A stretch of DNA of 49,354 nucleotides, taken from Opitutus sp. (GTDB taxonomy: Bacteria > Verrucomicrobiota > Verrucomicrobiia > Opitutales > Opitutaceae). Below the pieces are notes generated by a model. It was not told the DNA's origin. It did not search any database and worked only from the letters and a program-made list of their open reading frames with translations. Positions 41,707 through 49,354 of this stretch are shown here, one piece after another. The stretch covers positions 1 through 49,354 of the forward strand of contig SIBG01000023.1 of assembly GCA_009695305.1 (NCBI GenBank), written 5' to 3'. Each line of letters starts with the position of its first letter. Position 1 is the first letter of the stretch. The translations under genes were made by a program, and so were the position numbers.

Positions 41707-42855
41707 GTGCCGGGTAAAAATAAACTTCCTCGCCACGCCGCGCGCCTGCTGCTCGGCGCATTTCTCGCCTCGGCTGATTCCGTCTTTGCGCAGGACGTCG
41801 GCGCGCCGGCGGGACTGGTTTTCGGAACCACCGCGTGCTCCAGTTGCCACGGCAAGGCCGACGAGCGCAGCCGGCAATATATCGTCTGGTCGCAGCACGA
41901 CGCGCATTCACGCGCCTACGCCACGCTCACCACCGCGCGCGCCGCACGCATGGCCGAGGCGCTCAAGATCGCAAGTCCCCTCGCCGACGCCCGCTGCACG
42001 TCCTGTCACGCGCCCGTCCAGACGGTCGCACCGGCGTTGCTCGCACCGACCGCGCGCATCGTGGAGGGGGTCGCGTGCGCCAGCTGCCACGGTGTCACCG
42101 GTGACTGGCTGCGCAGCCACACGCGGCCGGATTTTACCCACGAGGATCGCGTCGCCTCCGGCATGCGCGAGCTCCGCGATCCCTACCATCGCGCCAACGC
42201 CTGCGTGGCCTGCCACCAAATCACCGAGCCCGCGCTGGTCGCGGTCGGTCGCCACCCCGCCCTCCTTTTCGAACTCGACGGCCAGACCCGCAGCGCGCCG
42301 CGGCACTGGCGCGAGGCGGCGGGTTACGACGGCGCGCAGGCGTGGTACGTCGGGCAGGCCGTGGCGCTGCGCGAAATGAGCGCCGCGATGCAAGACGGCC
42401 GGATCGACGCCGCGCCCGAGACGCCGCGCTGGCAGGCGTTGCTCTGGCTCGTGCAACGCACCGGGCTCGACTACGATTCACCGCAGCTCGCGGGTCTGCC
42501 GCTCACGGCGACGCCCTCCACCCTCGCCACCGCCACCGCGTTCTCCGATCGGGTCGCGCAGCGCGCCGCAAAAACCTGGGCGCCCGCGCAGACGAAAGCG
42601 TTGCTCGCGAAACTCGCCGCGACCCACCCCGAATTTTCGGCCGCGGACGTTCCGCAACCCGCGCAAGCCTGTCGCGCCGACCGCCTCGTGCTGGCGCTCG
42701 ACCGCTTGCTCGCCGCCCAGCCCGCCGCCGAGCGTCCCGCCGCCGCCTCCGCGCGCCTCGACGAACTTTTCCGTCTCGTGCAATCGCAGCAGGACTTCGT
42801 GCCGGTGAAATTCGCGCGCACCCTCGCCGCTTTCGCGCGCGACCTTGGCCCCTGA
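41707..42855 (+). CDS. Tetraheme c-type cytochrome (cytochrome c554-like)
   Basis: A 382-residue exported cytochrome. The signal peptide is RLLLGAFLASADSVFAQ. Four CxxCH motifs are seen: CSSCH (Cys44), CTSCH, CASCH and CVACH, all within the first half. The spacing and the segment WSQHDAHSRAYATLTTARA resemble the cytochrome c554 family. The second half is helical, without hemes. The best start is GTG 41707; no ATG lies at a suitable place ahead of the signal peptide, so the start is less sure than the rest. It is divergent from the decaheme operon and probably belongs to the same redox system as a periplasmic electron carrier. Confidence 0.85.
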   Translation: MPGKNKLPRHAARLLLGAFLASADSVFAQDVGAPAGLVFGTTACSSCHGKADERSRQYIVWSQHDAHSRAYATLTTARAARMAEALKIASPLADARCTSCHAPVQTVAPALLAPTARIVEGVACASCHGVTGDWLRSHTRPDFTHEDRVASGMRELRDPYHRANACVACHQITEPALVAVGRHPALLFELDGQTRSAPRHWREAAGYDGAQAWYVGQAVALREMSAAMQDGRIDAAPETPRWQALLWLVQRTGLDYDSPQLAGLPLTATPSTLATATAFSDRVAQRAAKTWAPAQTKALLAKLAATHPEFSAADVPQPAQACRADRLVLALDRLLAAQPAAERPAAASARLDELFRLVQSQQDFVPVKFARTLAAFARDLGP

Positions 42856-42867
42856 GCCGGAAATGAC

Positions 42868-45255
42868 TCAGCGCGGCACCTGATAAACCTCGGCGAGGAC
42901 TTCGCCAGCCGCGCCATCGCGCGCGCTCACGAGCACCGTGTAACTGCCCGGAGCGAGCGAAACCAGCAGCGCGGCATCGGCCGATCCGCCGTCGAGCGGA
43001 AAGGCGCCGGCCGCCGCCGCGACCGCGCCGATTTCGCCGGCGTTGGAGCCGAAATCCCACGGCGCACCTTCGGCCACGATTTGCCCGGCGCTGTTCACCA
43101 ACTGGAACTGCGGTGCCGCCAGCGGCGAAGTCGCCCCGAAGTTCGCCAGCGCCGGGCCGATTCCGCGAATCAACACCGTGCGGTCGCCGCCGCTGGCGAT
43201 GACGAAGCCGGCGATGAGCATGCGCTCCCGGCCCTCCACGCGCCCGCGAACCGAAACGTTTTTCAGCGCACCCGCCGGGCGCGGCGAGGACGCATCGTAG
43301 AGTTCCGCGAGGGCCGCGCCGGCCGCGCCGCCGCCCGAACCGAGGACCATCGAATACGCGCCCGGCCCCAGCGTGGTCAGCATCGCGCTGTCCGCCGATC
43401 CACGATCGAGCGCAAACGCGCCGAGCTTGTTCGCCGTCGCGACGATGGCGTCGGCCGCGGGTGAGCCCTCCCAGCCGTTGTTCGAGTCGATTAGGATTCC
43501 GCTGCTGGCAAACAAGCTGGCCGCCGTGGTCGCGAGCGCCCCGGCCACGGCATATTTTTTCAACGCCGGTCCGACTCCGCGCAACAGGAGCGCGAGCGGA
43601 ACCGCCGGGGACTGGTCGGCCACAAAGCCCAGGATCAGCGGGGCGTCCGGCGCGGCCCAGCCCCGCACGGAAAGATTCACGACGTCGCCTGGCGGCAGCG
43701 CGCGGGCGGCGAGGTTTTCAAAGCCGGCCGGCAGCGCCGCCGCCGCGGGTCGCAACTCGGCGTCGCGCGGAAATTTCGCGTAGGGCAGTCGCACGTCGAG
43801 ATAGGCGGTGCTGTCCCCGCGGATCGCCAGCGGGGGCTGAAAGCCCACCGTGCCCGCGGCCGCGATCAGATCGTCCTGGTCGATGCCGTCGCCCGAGACC
43901 GCGATCGCGCCGATCAGCACGCCGTTGCGGTAGAGCGGAAAGCCGCCGGGAAACAGCGTGATGCCGTTCGGTAGATTTGGATTCACCGCGCCCACGCCCG
44001 TCAGGATCGGCGCGGAGAACCGCTCCTGCAGTCCGTTGAACGGGCCGGGCGGTTGCTCGTCGAGGCCGGGCGGAAACATCGGCTGCGCAAGAAACGCGAT
44101 CGTGCGCGCCGAATAGGCGCGGGAGTTGCTCGAGAAAAACACGGTCGTGCGCGCCTTCTGCACCGAGACATCCCACGAAAAAATCGTCGCGTCCGGGGTG
44201 CGAAACGTGCCGAGCACGAGCGGCGGCGAGCCCGCGCGATCCGGGTTGCTCACGACCGTGATGAACATCCGCGCCGCGCGCCCCGCCGGCAGCCGGATGC
44301 CGGCGCGCGTCACGAGCGAGCGCGCCGCGGCCGCCCCGATGATTCCCCGCACCTCCGCCGCCGTCAGGCGCGGCTGGCCGGCGATTGCGCCCGCCGCCGG
44401 ATCGCCGCGGATCGGCGCGCGCACCTCACCCGGCACGCCGCCCAGCACGTCCGTCGGCCAGGCGACGGCCGGTGGCGGCGCGCCGGCGGCGACGATCACG
44501 CCCGCCGGTTTTTCCGCCGGCCGGGCCTCGCCCTCGACGTAGGGCACGCGGATGCCGTCGATGAACACGTGCGATCCGAAAATCTCCGCCGCCGGCGCGA
44601 AACCGATCTGCCCCGCCAGCGCCACCGCCTCGTCGATATCGGTGCCCGTGATGCTCGCATCCTCGAGTTCGGTGCCGTCGCCCGTGACGCCGAGACCGGC
44701 GACCAGCGCGCCGTTCTTGAATAGCGGCACGCCGCCCGGCGAACCGTAGAGCCGCGTGCCCGGGATGCGGCTGCCATCGAGTTCGCGAAAATAGTTCACA
44801 TCCGAGAACGCCATGTTGGAAAAACCCACGCCGACGAGCGGGCCGGGCGGACGATGGAGCACGCGCGGCGGAAAATGCGGCTGGATGATGAAGCCCGCGG
44901 TGCGCGATGAAAACGCGTGCTCGTTGCTGCTGAGAAACACCGCCGTGCCCGCCTTCGACACCGTGATCGCGCGCTCCGCCGCCGCGACCCCGAGACTGCC
45001 GTCCGCCCGCCGCACGAGGAGCGCCCGGCCGTCGCGATCGACGATGGCGATCACCGACTGCGGTGAAATTTCCTGTGCCCGGGCCGCCGCCTGCGCGAAG
45101 ATGCGCGTGAGATCGTCGGCCGAAAGCGACTCCGCCGCCGCCATCCGCACCCCCGCCAGCGCAGCCACGCAAAGGAAGGCGACCCAAGCCGCCACGCGCG
45201 ACGAGCGTTGATCCAGTCCACTCCTCCTAAGAAACCGGATTTCATGGGGTCGCAT
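42868..45255 (-). CDS. Secreted protein with two GlcG/HbpS-like domains and a duplicated C-terminal module
   Basis: A 795-residue exported protein. A signal peptide lies near 20-42 (WVAFLCVAALAGVRMAAAES); ATG 45255 is preferred to the in-frame start at 45477, which would bury it. The first GlcG/HbpS-type domain (about 45-235) has VIAIVDRDGRALLVRRADG and GVPLFKNGALVAGLGVTGDG. The second (about 290-500) has GGFPLYRNGVLIGAIAVSGD. Two copies of a roughly 130-residue module follow (LSVRGWAAPDAPLILGF with LLRGVGPAL; VSVRGRVEGRERMLIAGF with LIRGIGPAL). HbpS is a heme-binding sensor family, so a heme-related role next to cytochrome genes is possible but not shown. It is convergent with the tetraheme gene, 12 bp apart. 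Confidence 0.8.
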   Translation of the reverse strand: MRPHEIRFLRRSGLDQRSSRVAAWVAFLCVAALAGVRMAAAESLSADDLTRIFAQAAARAQEISPQSVIAIVDRDGRALLVRRADGSLGVAAAERAITVSKAGTAVFLSSNEHAFSSRTAGFIIQPHFPPRVLHRPPGPLVGVGFSNMAFSDVNYFRELDGSRIPGTRLYGSPGGVPLFKNGALVAGLGVTGDGTELEDASITGTDIDEAVALAGQIGFAPAAEIFGSHVFIDGIRVPYVEGEARPAEKPAGVIVAAGAPPPAVAWPTDVLGGVPGEVRAPIRGDPAAGAIAGQPRLTAAEVRGIIGAAAARSLVTRAGIRLPAGRAARMFITVVSNPDRAGSPPLVLGTFRTPDATIFSWDVSVQKARTTVFFSSNSRAYSARTIAFLAQPMFPPGLDEQPPGPFNGLQERFSAPILTGVGAVNPNLPNGITLFPGGFPLYRNGVLIGAIAVSGDGIDQDDLIAAAGTVGFQPPLAIRGDSTAYLDVRLPYAKFPRDAELRPAAAALPAGFENLAARALPPGDVVNLSVRGWAAPDAPLILGFVADQSPAVPLALLLRGVGPALKKYAVAGALATTAASLFASSGILIDSNNGWEGSPAADAIVATANKLGAFALDRGSADSAMLTTLGPGAYSMVLGSGGGAAGAALAELYDASSPRPAGALKNVSVRGRVEGRERMLIAGFVIASGGDRTVLIRGIGPALANFGATSPLAAPQFQLVNSAGQIVAEGAPWDFGSNAGEIGAVAAAAGAFPLDGGSADAALLVSLAPGSYTVLVSARDGAAGEVLAEVYQVPR

Positions 45256-45521
45256 CAGGGAGGAGTGGAGTCGAAAAGGGAGGTGGGCGGGCTTTGTCGT
45301 ATGACGGAACGTTCTGTGGAGACGGCTGAAGAGTGTTTTCGTCGACGAGGGTTGTCGGAACTGCGCGGAATACGTTCTGATCGCTGCGTCGGAGTCGCGA
45401 GGTGCTGGGATTTCCGCTTGGTGCCGCACCAGCGGAGACAGTCCTCCGGCCGTCTCGCCGTCAACCGGCAAGTTCAAGGATTCAGTCGGTAGCGTCAGGT
45501 TGAGCGCCGCCGGACGGGGTC
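45256..45521. other. Spacer between the HbpS-like gene and the TlpA remnant
   Basis: A 266-bp gap. It should hold the promoter of the minus-strand HbpS-like gene at its left end. The right end abuts the truncated TlpA copy and has no upstream signal peptide or thioredoxin N-terminal codons in any frame, so the breakpoint lies close to 45520. Nothing else can be supported. Confidence 0.4.
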
Positions 45522-45887
45522 ATGTGCCGCCCGTGCGTCGCCGAGCTGCCCAACATCAAGAAAGTTTACGCGGACTACCACGCCAACGGCTTTGAAGTCA
45601 TCGGCATTTCGCTGGAGAACGGCGCGCTCTCGCCGACCGACACCGCGGAGCAAACGGCCGCCAAGCTGGCGAAGGGGAAAAAAGTGCTGACGGATTTCAC
45701 CGCGAAGAACGACCTGCATTGGCCGCAGTATTTCGACGGCAAGGATTGGAAGAACGACCTCTCGACGCGCTTCTCGATCAATTCCATTCCCGCGATGTTC
45801 CTGCTCGATCAAGACGGCAAGGTCGTCTCGACCAATGCGCGCGGTGAAATGTTGGAGAAAGAAGTGAAGCGCCTGCTGAAACTCTAG
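45522..45887 (+). pseudogene. 5'-truncated TlpA gene remnant
   Basis: An open frame of 121 codons corresponding only to the last third of a TlpA protein. It starts at the active site (MCRPCVAELPN, where the Trp of WCGPC would be Met) and ends LEKEVKRLLKL. The signal peptide, helical domain, first thioredoxin strand and conserved Trp are absent, so it is unlikely to be exported or to fold as thioredoxin. The DNA closely follows the gene at 16966 from its active site onward, including silent positions (for example gaacgacctctcgacgcgct). It is probably a partial duplicate left by recombination. A short cytoplasmic product cannot be excluded. Confidence 0.85.
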
Positions 45888-46025
45888 CGGTGTAACGAGT
45901 GACATGTGACCTGTGACGAGTTGTCGGAACGAGGGAGGGCCGGGCGCTCCGCCCGCGGCGATGCCGAAAAGTTGAGCGTTGGGTGACGGGCGACGCCGCC
46001 GAGATGGAGCCGGGCGCTCCCCCAG

Positions 46026-46056
46026 GCACGATGGCATCTATCAAATGACATCGTGC
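46026..46056. repeat. Inverted repeat
   Basis: The arms 46026-46037 and 46045-46056 (gcacgatggcat / atgacatcgtgc) pair at 11 of 12 positions with a 7-nt loop. Confidence 0.75.
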
Positions 46057-46202
46057 TCCGGGTGGTCGCCGATGCTTGCTCGCCTCTGGCGAGTCACCAT
46101 CGGTGCTTGGGTTGGCCCACCCGTGGCCGCCGAGCAGCGCCGTCGGGGACACCGGCGCCCACCGATAGACGTTCGCCTATTAAACTGACGGTCGGGATCT
46201 GA

Positions 46203-46263
46203 GTAGCGCGAGGCTTCAGCCCGCGTTCGGCGTCCCGGCACGCGGGCTGAAGCCTCGCGCTAC
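46203..46263. repeat. Dispersed palindrome, copy 2 of the 7528 element
   Basis: The arms 46203-46226 and 46240-46263 are perfect 24-bp reverse complements (gtagcgcgaggcttcagccc...) with a 13-nt loop. The arms equal those at 7528-7600; the loop differs. Confidence 0.92.
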
Positions 46264-46322
46264 CCCAAGCCACCTTTGTCCGCTTGATGCACAAGGCTCA
46301 ATAAACGCGGGTGACTGACCAG

Positions 46323-46345
46323 GGGAGCGACCAGGGCTCGCTCCC
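46323..46345. repeat. Short palindrome related to the 18287 element
   Basis: The arms gggagcga / tcgctccc (8 bp, 7-nt loop) are 62 bases upstream of the TlpA start. They share the core of the REP-like palindrome at 18287-18312. Confidence 0.7.
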
Positions 46346-46406
46346 TCGGCAGGGCCGGAGAACAGGCGTGCAATTTTCAGCGCGCCGTCTTTTTGTCCGG
46401 GGCACG

Positions 46407-47054
46407 ATGAAAACCCCGTCCCGAAATATTCTTGCCGCGCTGCTGTGCCTTTCCGGCGCGGCGCTTCAGGCCCAAACCACGCCGGCGGCTCCGGCCCCGA
46501 AACCGACTCCGGCCCCCGCGAGCGCCCTCTCCCCGGAGGAACTGGCCGCGAGAAAGAAGAAGGCCGCGGAGATGCGGGCGGCGCGGATGACGGAATTCGC
46601 CACCCTGAAATTCACCGCGGCCGACGGCCGCGAGGTCGATCTCACCAAGCTGCGCGGCAAGGTGGTGCTCGTGGACTTCTGGGCGACGTGGTGCGGCCCG
46701 TGCATCGCGGAAATGCCGAACGTCCTCGCAAACTACCAAAAGTATCATGACCAAGGCTTCGAGGTGATCGGCGTCACGCTGGAGGATGCCAAGGTCAAGC
46801 CGACCGACACCGCCGAGGAGGCCGCGGCCAAGCACGCGGCGGCGAAAAAGAAGATGCTCGATTTTGCCGCGGCCAAAGGACTGCCCTGGCCGCATTATTA
46901 CGACGGCCTCCATGCGAAGACCGCGCTGGCGGTGCAGTTCGGCGTCAACCTCATCCCGGCGACGTTCCTGATCGATCGGGACGGCAAGTTCGTCACGAGC
47001 GCGGCCCGCGGCCCAAAGCTGGAGGAAGAGTTAAAGCGGTTGCTGAAACTTTGA
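46407..47054 (+). CDS. Short TlpA-family thioredoxin-like protein
   Basis: A 215-residue exported thioredoxin-fold protein without the long helical domain of its paralogs. The signal peptide is ILAALLCLSGAALQAQ; ATG 46407 is chosen because the in-frame start at 46311 lies in repeat-rich spacer. A Pro-rich linker and a charged helix (ELAARKKKAAEMRAARMTEF) lead to FTAADGREVDLTKLRGK and WCGPC (Cys96, Cys99), then LIPATFLIDRDGK and the tail ELKRLLKL. Its closest relatives in the window are 2880 and 12720 (shared KHAAAK and MLDFAA segments). It is followed 83 bp later by a caspase-like lipoprotein gene and has no receptor next to it, unlike most paralogs. Confidence 0.92.
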   Translation: MKTPSRNILAALLCLSGAALQAQTTPAAPAPKPTPAPASALSPEELAARKKKAAEMRAARMTEFATLKFTAADGREVDLTKLRGKVVLVDFWATWCGPCIAEMPNVLANYQKYHDQGFEVIGVTLEDAKVKPTDTAEEAAAKHAAAKKKMLDFAAAKGLPWPHYYDGLHAKTALAVQFGVNLIPATFLIDRDGKFVTSAARGPKLEEELKRLLKL

Positions 47055-47090
47055 GCGATTTTTCCGTGGTGGACGTCGTGCGCGTTGACC

Positions 47091-47123
47091 CCGGTGCCTT
47101 CGGCTGTTCGGCTCCGGGCACCG
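47091..47123. promoter_or_regulatory. Leader hairpin ahead of the caspase-like gene
   Basis: The stem cggtgcc / ggcaccg (7 bp, 19-nt loop) lies between the TlpA stop and the ATG at 47138. It may be a leader structure or another small dispersed palindrome. Confidence 0.4.
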
Positions 47124-47137
47124 TCGGCTCACCCTCC

Positions 47138-49048
47138 ATGATTTATCGACGCCTTGCCTTGCCTCGTTTCGCCCGCCCCGGCGGTTTGTTGGTCGTGGTC
47201 CTCGCGACCTTGGTCGCCTGTTCTGCGCCCACCCGGTTGCCCGACCCAGCAGCTGCGCCGCTGGCCGCGCGCCCGCCGCGAGTCACCGCGCCCGCGGTGG
47301 CCGCGACTCCCGGCGACGCCTTCGTCATCATCTCCGGCGGGGGCACGCCGCTTTCGAATAACTACTCGCAATTCCTCCAGGCCCGCGGGCTCAACGATGC
47401 GTTGCGCGCCCGCTATCCCACGGAGGCGGTCTGGACGTTTTTTGGCGCCGGCAACCACACCGGCACACCGCCCGCGTTCGCCGATGCGCGCCGCCAGCTC
47501 AAGCAGGACGGACTCATCGTCGAGTCGTGGCTTCCCGGCGTGCTCGCGCACAACCGGCCCGCTACGCGTGCGGAAATTCTCGGCGCATTGAAAGCCGAAA
47601 TTCTCCCACGCGTCGCGGCCGGCGGCACGCTCTACCTCTTCGTCGGCGATCACGGTGAACTCACCCGGGCCGAGCCGCGCGAGAGTGCGATCACCCTCTG
47701 GCAGATGGAAAAAAACGGCGAGGGGGCCAATGGGTGGCGCTCGAATCCGGCCGGCGTGCTCAGCGTTTCGGAGCTCCGCACCGCCTTCGAATCCGGTCTC
47801 GGCGCCGGCCGCGTGGTGTTTTGTTTCACGTGCTGCCATGCCGGTGGTTTTCAGTATCTGGACCAGCCGCGCGTCGCGGCACCCAATCCTGCGTGGTTCG
47901 CCGGCACCGTGCCGGTCGAGTGCGCCGCGTGGAGCCCACGGGCGGCGCCGGTGCGGATCGCCGGCTTTACTGCGACGACGGAGGATTCGCTGGCCGCCGG
48001 TTGCGCCCCCGATCCCGATCCGGAAAAATGGGCCGGCTACGAGCGCTTCATCCCCGAGGCGCTGCTCGGCATCGATTTGATGACTGGAGCCCGCACGGGC
48101 CCCGGTCTTCCGAGTTTCGCCGAAGCGCACATCGCCGCCACCCTGGTCGATCGCACCATCGACAAGCCGCATAGCACGGCGGAGGCGTTTCTCGAGCGCT
48201 ACGCCACTCTGATCGAGACGATGCTCGCCAAGCACCAGGCGCTTACACCCGCCGTCCGCGCGCAGGTCGAGCACTACGCGCGTGTCGTGGGCGGCGAGAA
48301 TCCCGGCGCCACCGACGCCGCCTTCGTGGCCCAACAAAAACTCTACGCCCGTTTCACCGCCGCGCTCGCGGAGCAGAATCCCACGAGCTCGAAACTGCTC
48401 CTGGCTGGCACGCGCGCCGAACTCGAAACTGCCATCGGCCCTGTGGCGGGCAACGCCGGTCGCGGGGGACGGGGCGGGCGCGGTGGCGCCTCGGCGGAGA
48501 CGCGCAAACTCTGGACCGACACCATCCGCCCCGCGTGGAAAAGCGCGCTCACGGCGAACCAGGTCGCGGCCGTTTCCGCGCCGGCCCGCGAGTTTGAACT
48601 GTATCTCATCGAGCTGGAGGAAAAAAATCCGCGCCGCGACCTCATCCCTGGCAATCGCGACGCCGTGCGCAACGAGGTCTTCTGGCGCTCCGGCTCCGCG
48701 ATCCCGGCCCTGGTCGATCCGGCGAAAGTCGCGGCAGTCACCCGCTGGGACGCCGATCGCCGCCGCGTCGTCCTCGACTGGGCCCGCGCCTCGACCGACG
48801 CCGCGGTGCGCGCCGCCGCTGAAAAATGGGGCGGCCCCGCGCGGCCCGCGGTGCGACCGGCGGCGGCGAATGCGGTTTCCGGCCCGCCACGCGCCGCGCG
48901 CAAGGAGGCGCTGCAACGCGCACTCTTCTACCGTCGCGTGCTCGGCGCGTGGGATTTCCTGCTCGCGCTGGACGAGCGCCCGGCGCTCGCGCAGCTGTCG
49001 GCGTTGCTCGAGCTCGAGCGCACGCCGCTGCCCTTGGCGAGGATGTAA
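47138..49048 (+). CDS. Caspase-fold (clan CD-like) lipoprotein
   Basis: A 636-residue putative lipoprotein. The signal peptide ends in a lipobox LVAC (Cys28). ATG 47138 is chosen because the in-frame TTG at 47051 would place about 29 residues ahead of the signal. A caspase/legumain-like region (about 58-260) shows a strand FVIISGGG, the His-Gly site in LYLFVGDHGE (Asp171-His172-Gly173), and a Cys site in VVFCFTCCHAGGF (best catalytic Cys is 233, in CxxGG form). The C-terminal half (about 350-636) is helical, with a Gly/Arg-rich patch (GNAGRGGRGGRGG). It resembles peptidase C13/C14 relatives, but the exact family is unsure. It follows a TlpA gene and could process proteins in the envelope. Confidence 0.78.
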   Translation: MIYRRLALPRFARPGGLLVVVLATLVACSAPTRLPDPAAAPLAARPPRVTAPAVAATPGDAFVIISGGGTPLSNNYSQFLQARGLNDALRARYPTEAVWTFFGAGNHTGTPPAFADARRQLKQDGLIVESWLPGVLAHNRPATRAEILGALKAEILPRVAAGGTLYLFVGDHGELTRAEPRESAITLWQMEKNGEGANGWRSNPAGVLSVSELRTAFESGLGAGRVVFCFTCCHAGGFQYLDQPRVAAPNPAWFAGTVPVECAAWSPRAAPVRIAGFTATTEDSLAAGCAPDPDPEKWAGYERFIPEALLGIDLMTGARTGPGLPSFAEAHIAATLVDRTIDKPHSTAEAFLERYATLIETMLAKHQALTPAVRAQVEHYARVVGGENPGATDAAFVAQQKLYARFTAALAEQNPTSSKLLLAGTRAELETAIGPVAGNAGRGGRGGRGGASAETRKLWTDTIRPAWKSALTANQVAAVSAPAREFELYLIELEEKNPRRDLIPGNRDAVRNEVFWRSGSAIPALVDPAKVAAVTRWDADRRRVVLDWARASTDAAVRAAAEKWGGPARPAVRPAAANAVSGPPRAARKEALQRALFYRRVLGAWDFLLALDERPALAQLSALLELERTPLPLARM

Positions 49049-49156
49049 CCAGGGTGCTTTCGGGCGTCGAAGGGCAGAAAAATTCCTTTAGTTGGTTTTC
49101 GGTATTCAGGTGTTTAAGTAGTAAGCGCCGTCGTGTGACGGCTCCATCCTAGCAAC

Positions 49157-49354
49157 GTGTCATCGCAAAACTCAGATTCCACCCGCTGGTTCGCCGAGGA
49201 GGTGTTGCCGCACGAACCGGCGCTGCGCGCGTGGTTGCGGGCGCGTTTCCCGGTGGTGACGGACGCGGACGATCTCGTGCAGGAGGCCTATGCGCGGCTC
49301 ATGCAGGCGCACGCGACGGGGCCGATCGCTTGCCCGCGGGCCTTTCTGTTTGTG
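49157..49354 (+). CDS. ECF sigma factor, N-terminal part (cut by window end)
   Basis: The first 66 codons of an ECF sigma factor that runs off the window. The GTG at 49157 begins a frame whose region 2 is clear (RFPVVTDADDLVQEAYARLM). It parallels the sigma factor at 5796 residue by residue (RWFAEEVLPHEPALRAWLRA against RWFKHEVHAHDAQLKSYLRG), so they are paralogs. By analogy with 5796 and 20452, a FecR-like gene is expected just beyond the edge. The start codon is provisional. Confidence 0.82.
   Translation, partial: MSSQNSDSTRWFAEEVLPHEPALRAWLRARFPVVTDADDLVQEAYARLMQAHATGPIACPRAFLFV

Larger units (their letters stand above)
45888..46406. other. 519-bp spacer crowded with palindromes
   Basis: No gene is supportable here. 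It holds at least three strong inverted repeats (46026-46056, 46203-46263, 46323-46345) and a weaker GC hairpin near 45947-45959 (gggcgctccgccc). Two of the families also occur near 7528 and 18287, so this looks like a repeat landing zone between the TlpA remnant and the intact TlpA gene at 46407. The promoter for 46407 should be at its right end. Confidence 0.75.

Noticed and set aside
45888..46406. Insertion sequence remnant
   Set aside because: There is no transposase-like frame and no terminal repeat pair with a target duplication that I could identify; only short palindromes are present.

Overview
The window reads as a high-GC chromosome segment of a Verrucomicrobiota bacterium, most likely Opitutaceae. 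This is inferred from gene content and style: many TonB-dependent receptors (TBDTs) paired with TlpA-type thioredoxins, FecI/FecR-type regulators, dispersed palindromic repeats in spacers, and a C-terminal repeat module (RGVGPAL / RGIGPAL) that I associate with verrucomicrobial surface proteins. No rRNA, tRNA, CRISPR array or transposase was seen.

Region 1 (about 1-29,660, almost all + strand) is built from repeated cassettes. These are TBDT + two TlpA proteins (16-5497); ECF sigma + FecR + a fusion of an STN signalling domain to a thioredoxin (5796-8370); a divergent LuxR-type regulator (8408-9589); TBDT + TlpA (9857-13931); TBDT + TlpA (14175-18186); an OPT-family oligopeptide transporter (18456-20288); and ECF sigma + FecR + STN-bearing TBDT + PqqL-like M16 peptidase + TlpA (20452-29658). 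Read together, they suggest TonB-driven import of protein or peptide ligands, periplasmic disulfide reduction, proteolysis, and uptake of the resulting peptides, under cell-surface signalling.

Region 2 (29,714-42,855) is a redox island. A six-gene - strand operon with overlapping or tightly spaced junctions encodes, in transcription order, a membrane-anchored FAD/NAD(P)H and 2Fe-2S oxidoreductase; a protein with two cNMP-type domains and four [4Fe-4S] sites; a membrane di-heme b cytochrome; a 10-heme c cytochrome with a Cys-rich N-terminus ahead of its membrane anchor; an outer-membrane beta-barrel; and a 1308-residue 10-heme cytochrome with LVIVD-type propeller repeats. A divergent tetraheme cytochrome lies next to it. 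The gene set could form a complete electron path from NAD(P)H in the cytoplasm to the cell surface, and it is the strongest candidate here for an undescribed system.

Region 3 (42,868-49,354) holds a large secreted protein with two GlcG/HbpS-like domains (- strand), a 5'-truncated TlpA remnant, a 519-bp spacer crowded with palindromes, an intact short TlpA, a caspase-fold (clan CD-like) lipoprotein, and the start of a third ECF sigma gene cut by the window edge. Dispersed palindromes occur throughout regions 1 and 3. Two of them have been absorbed into coding sequence, where they encode signal peptides of adjacent TlpA proteins.
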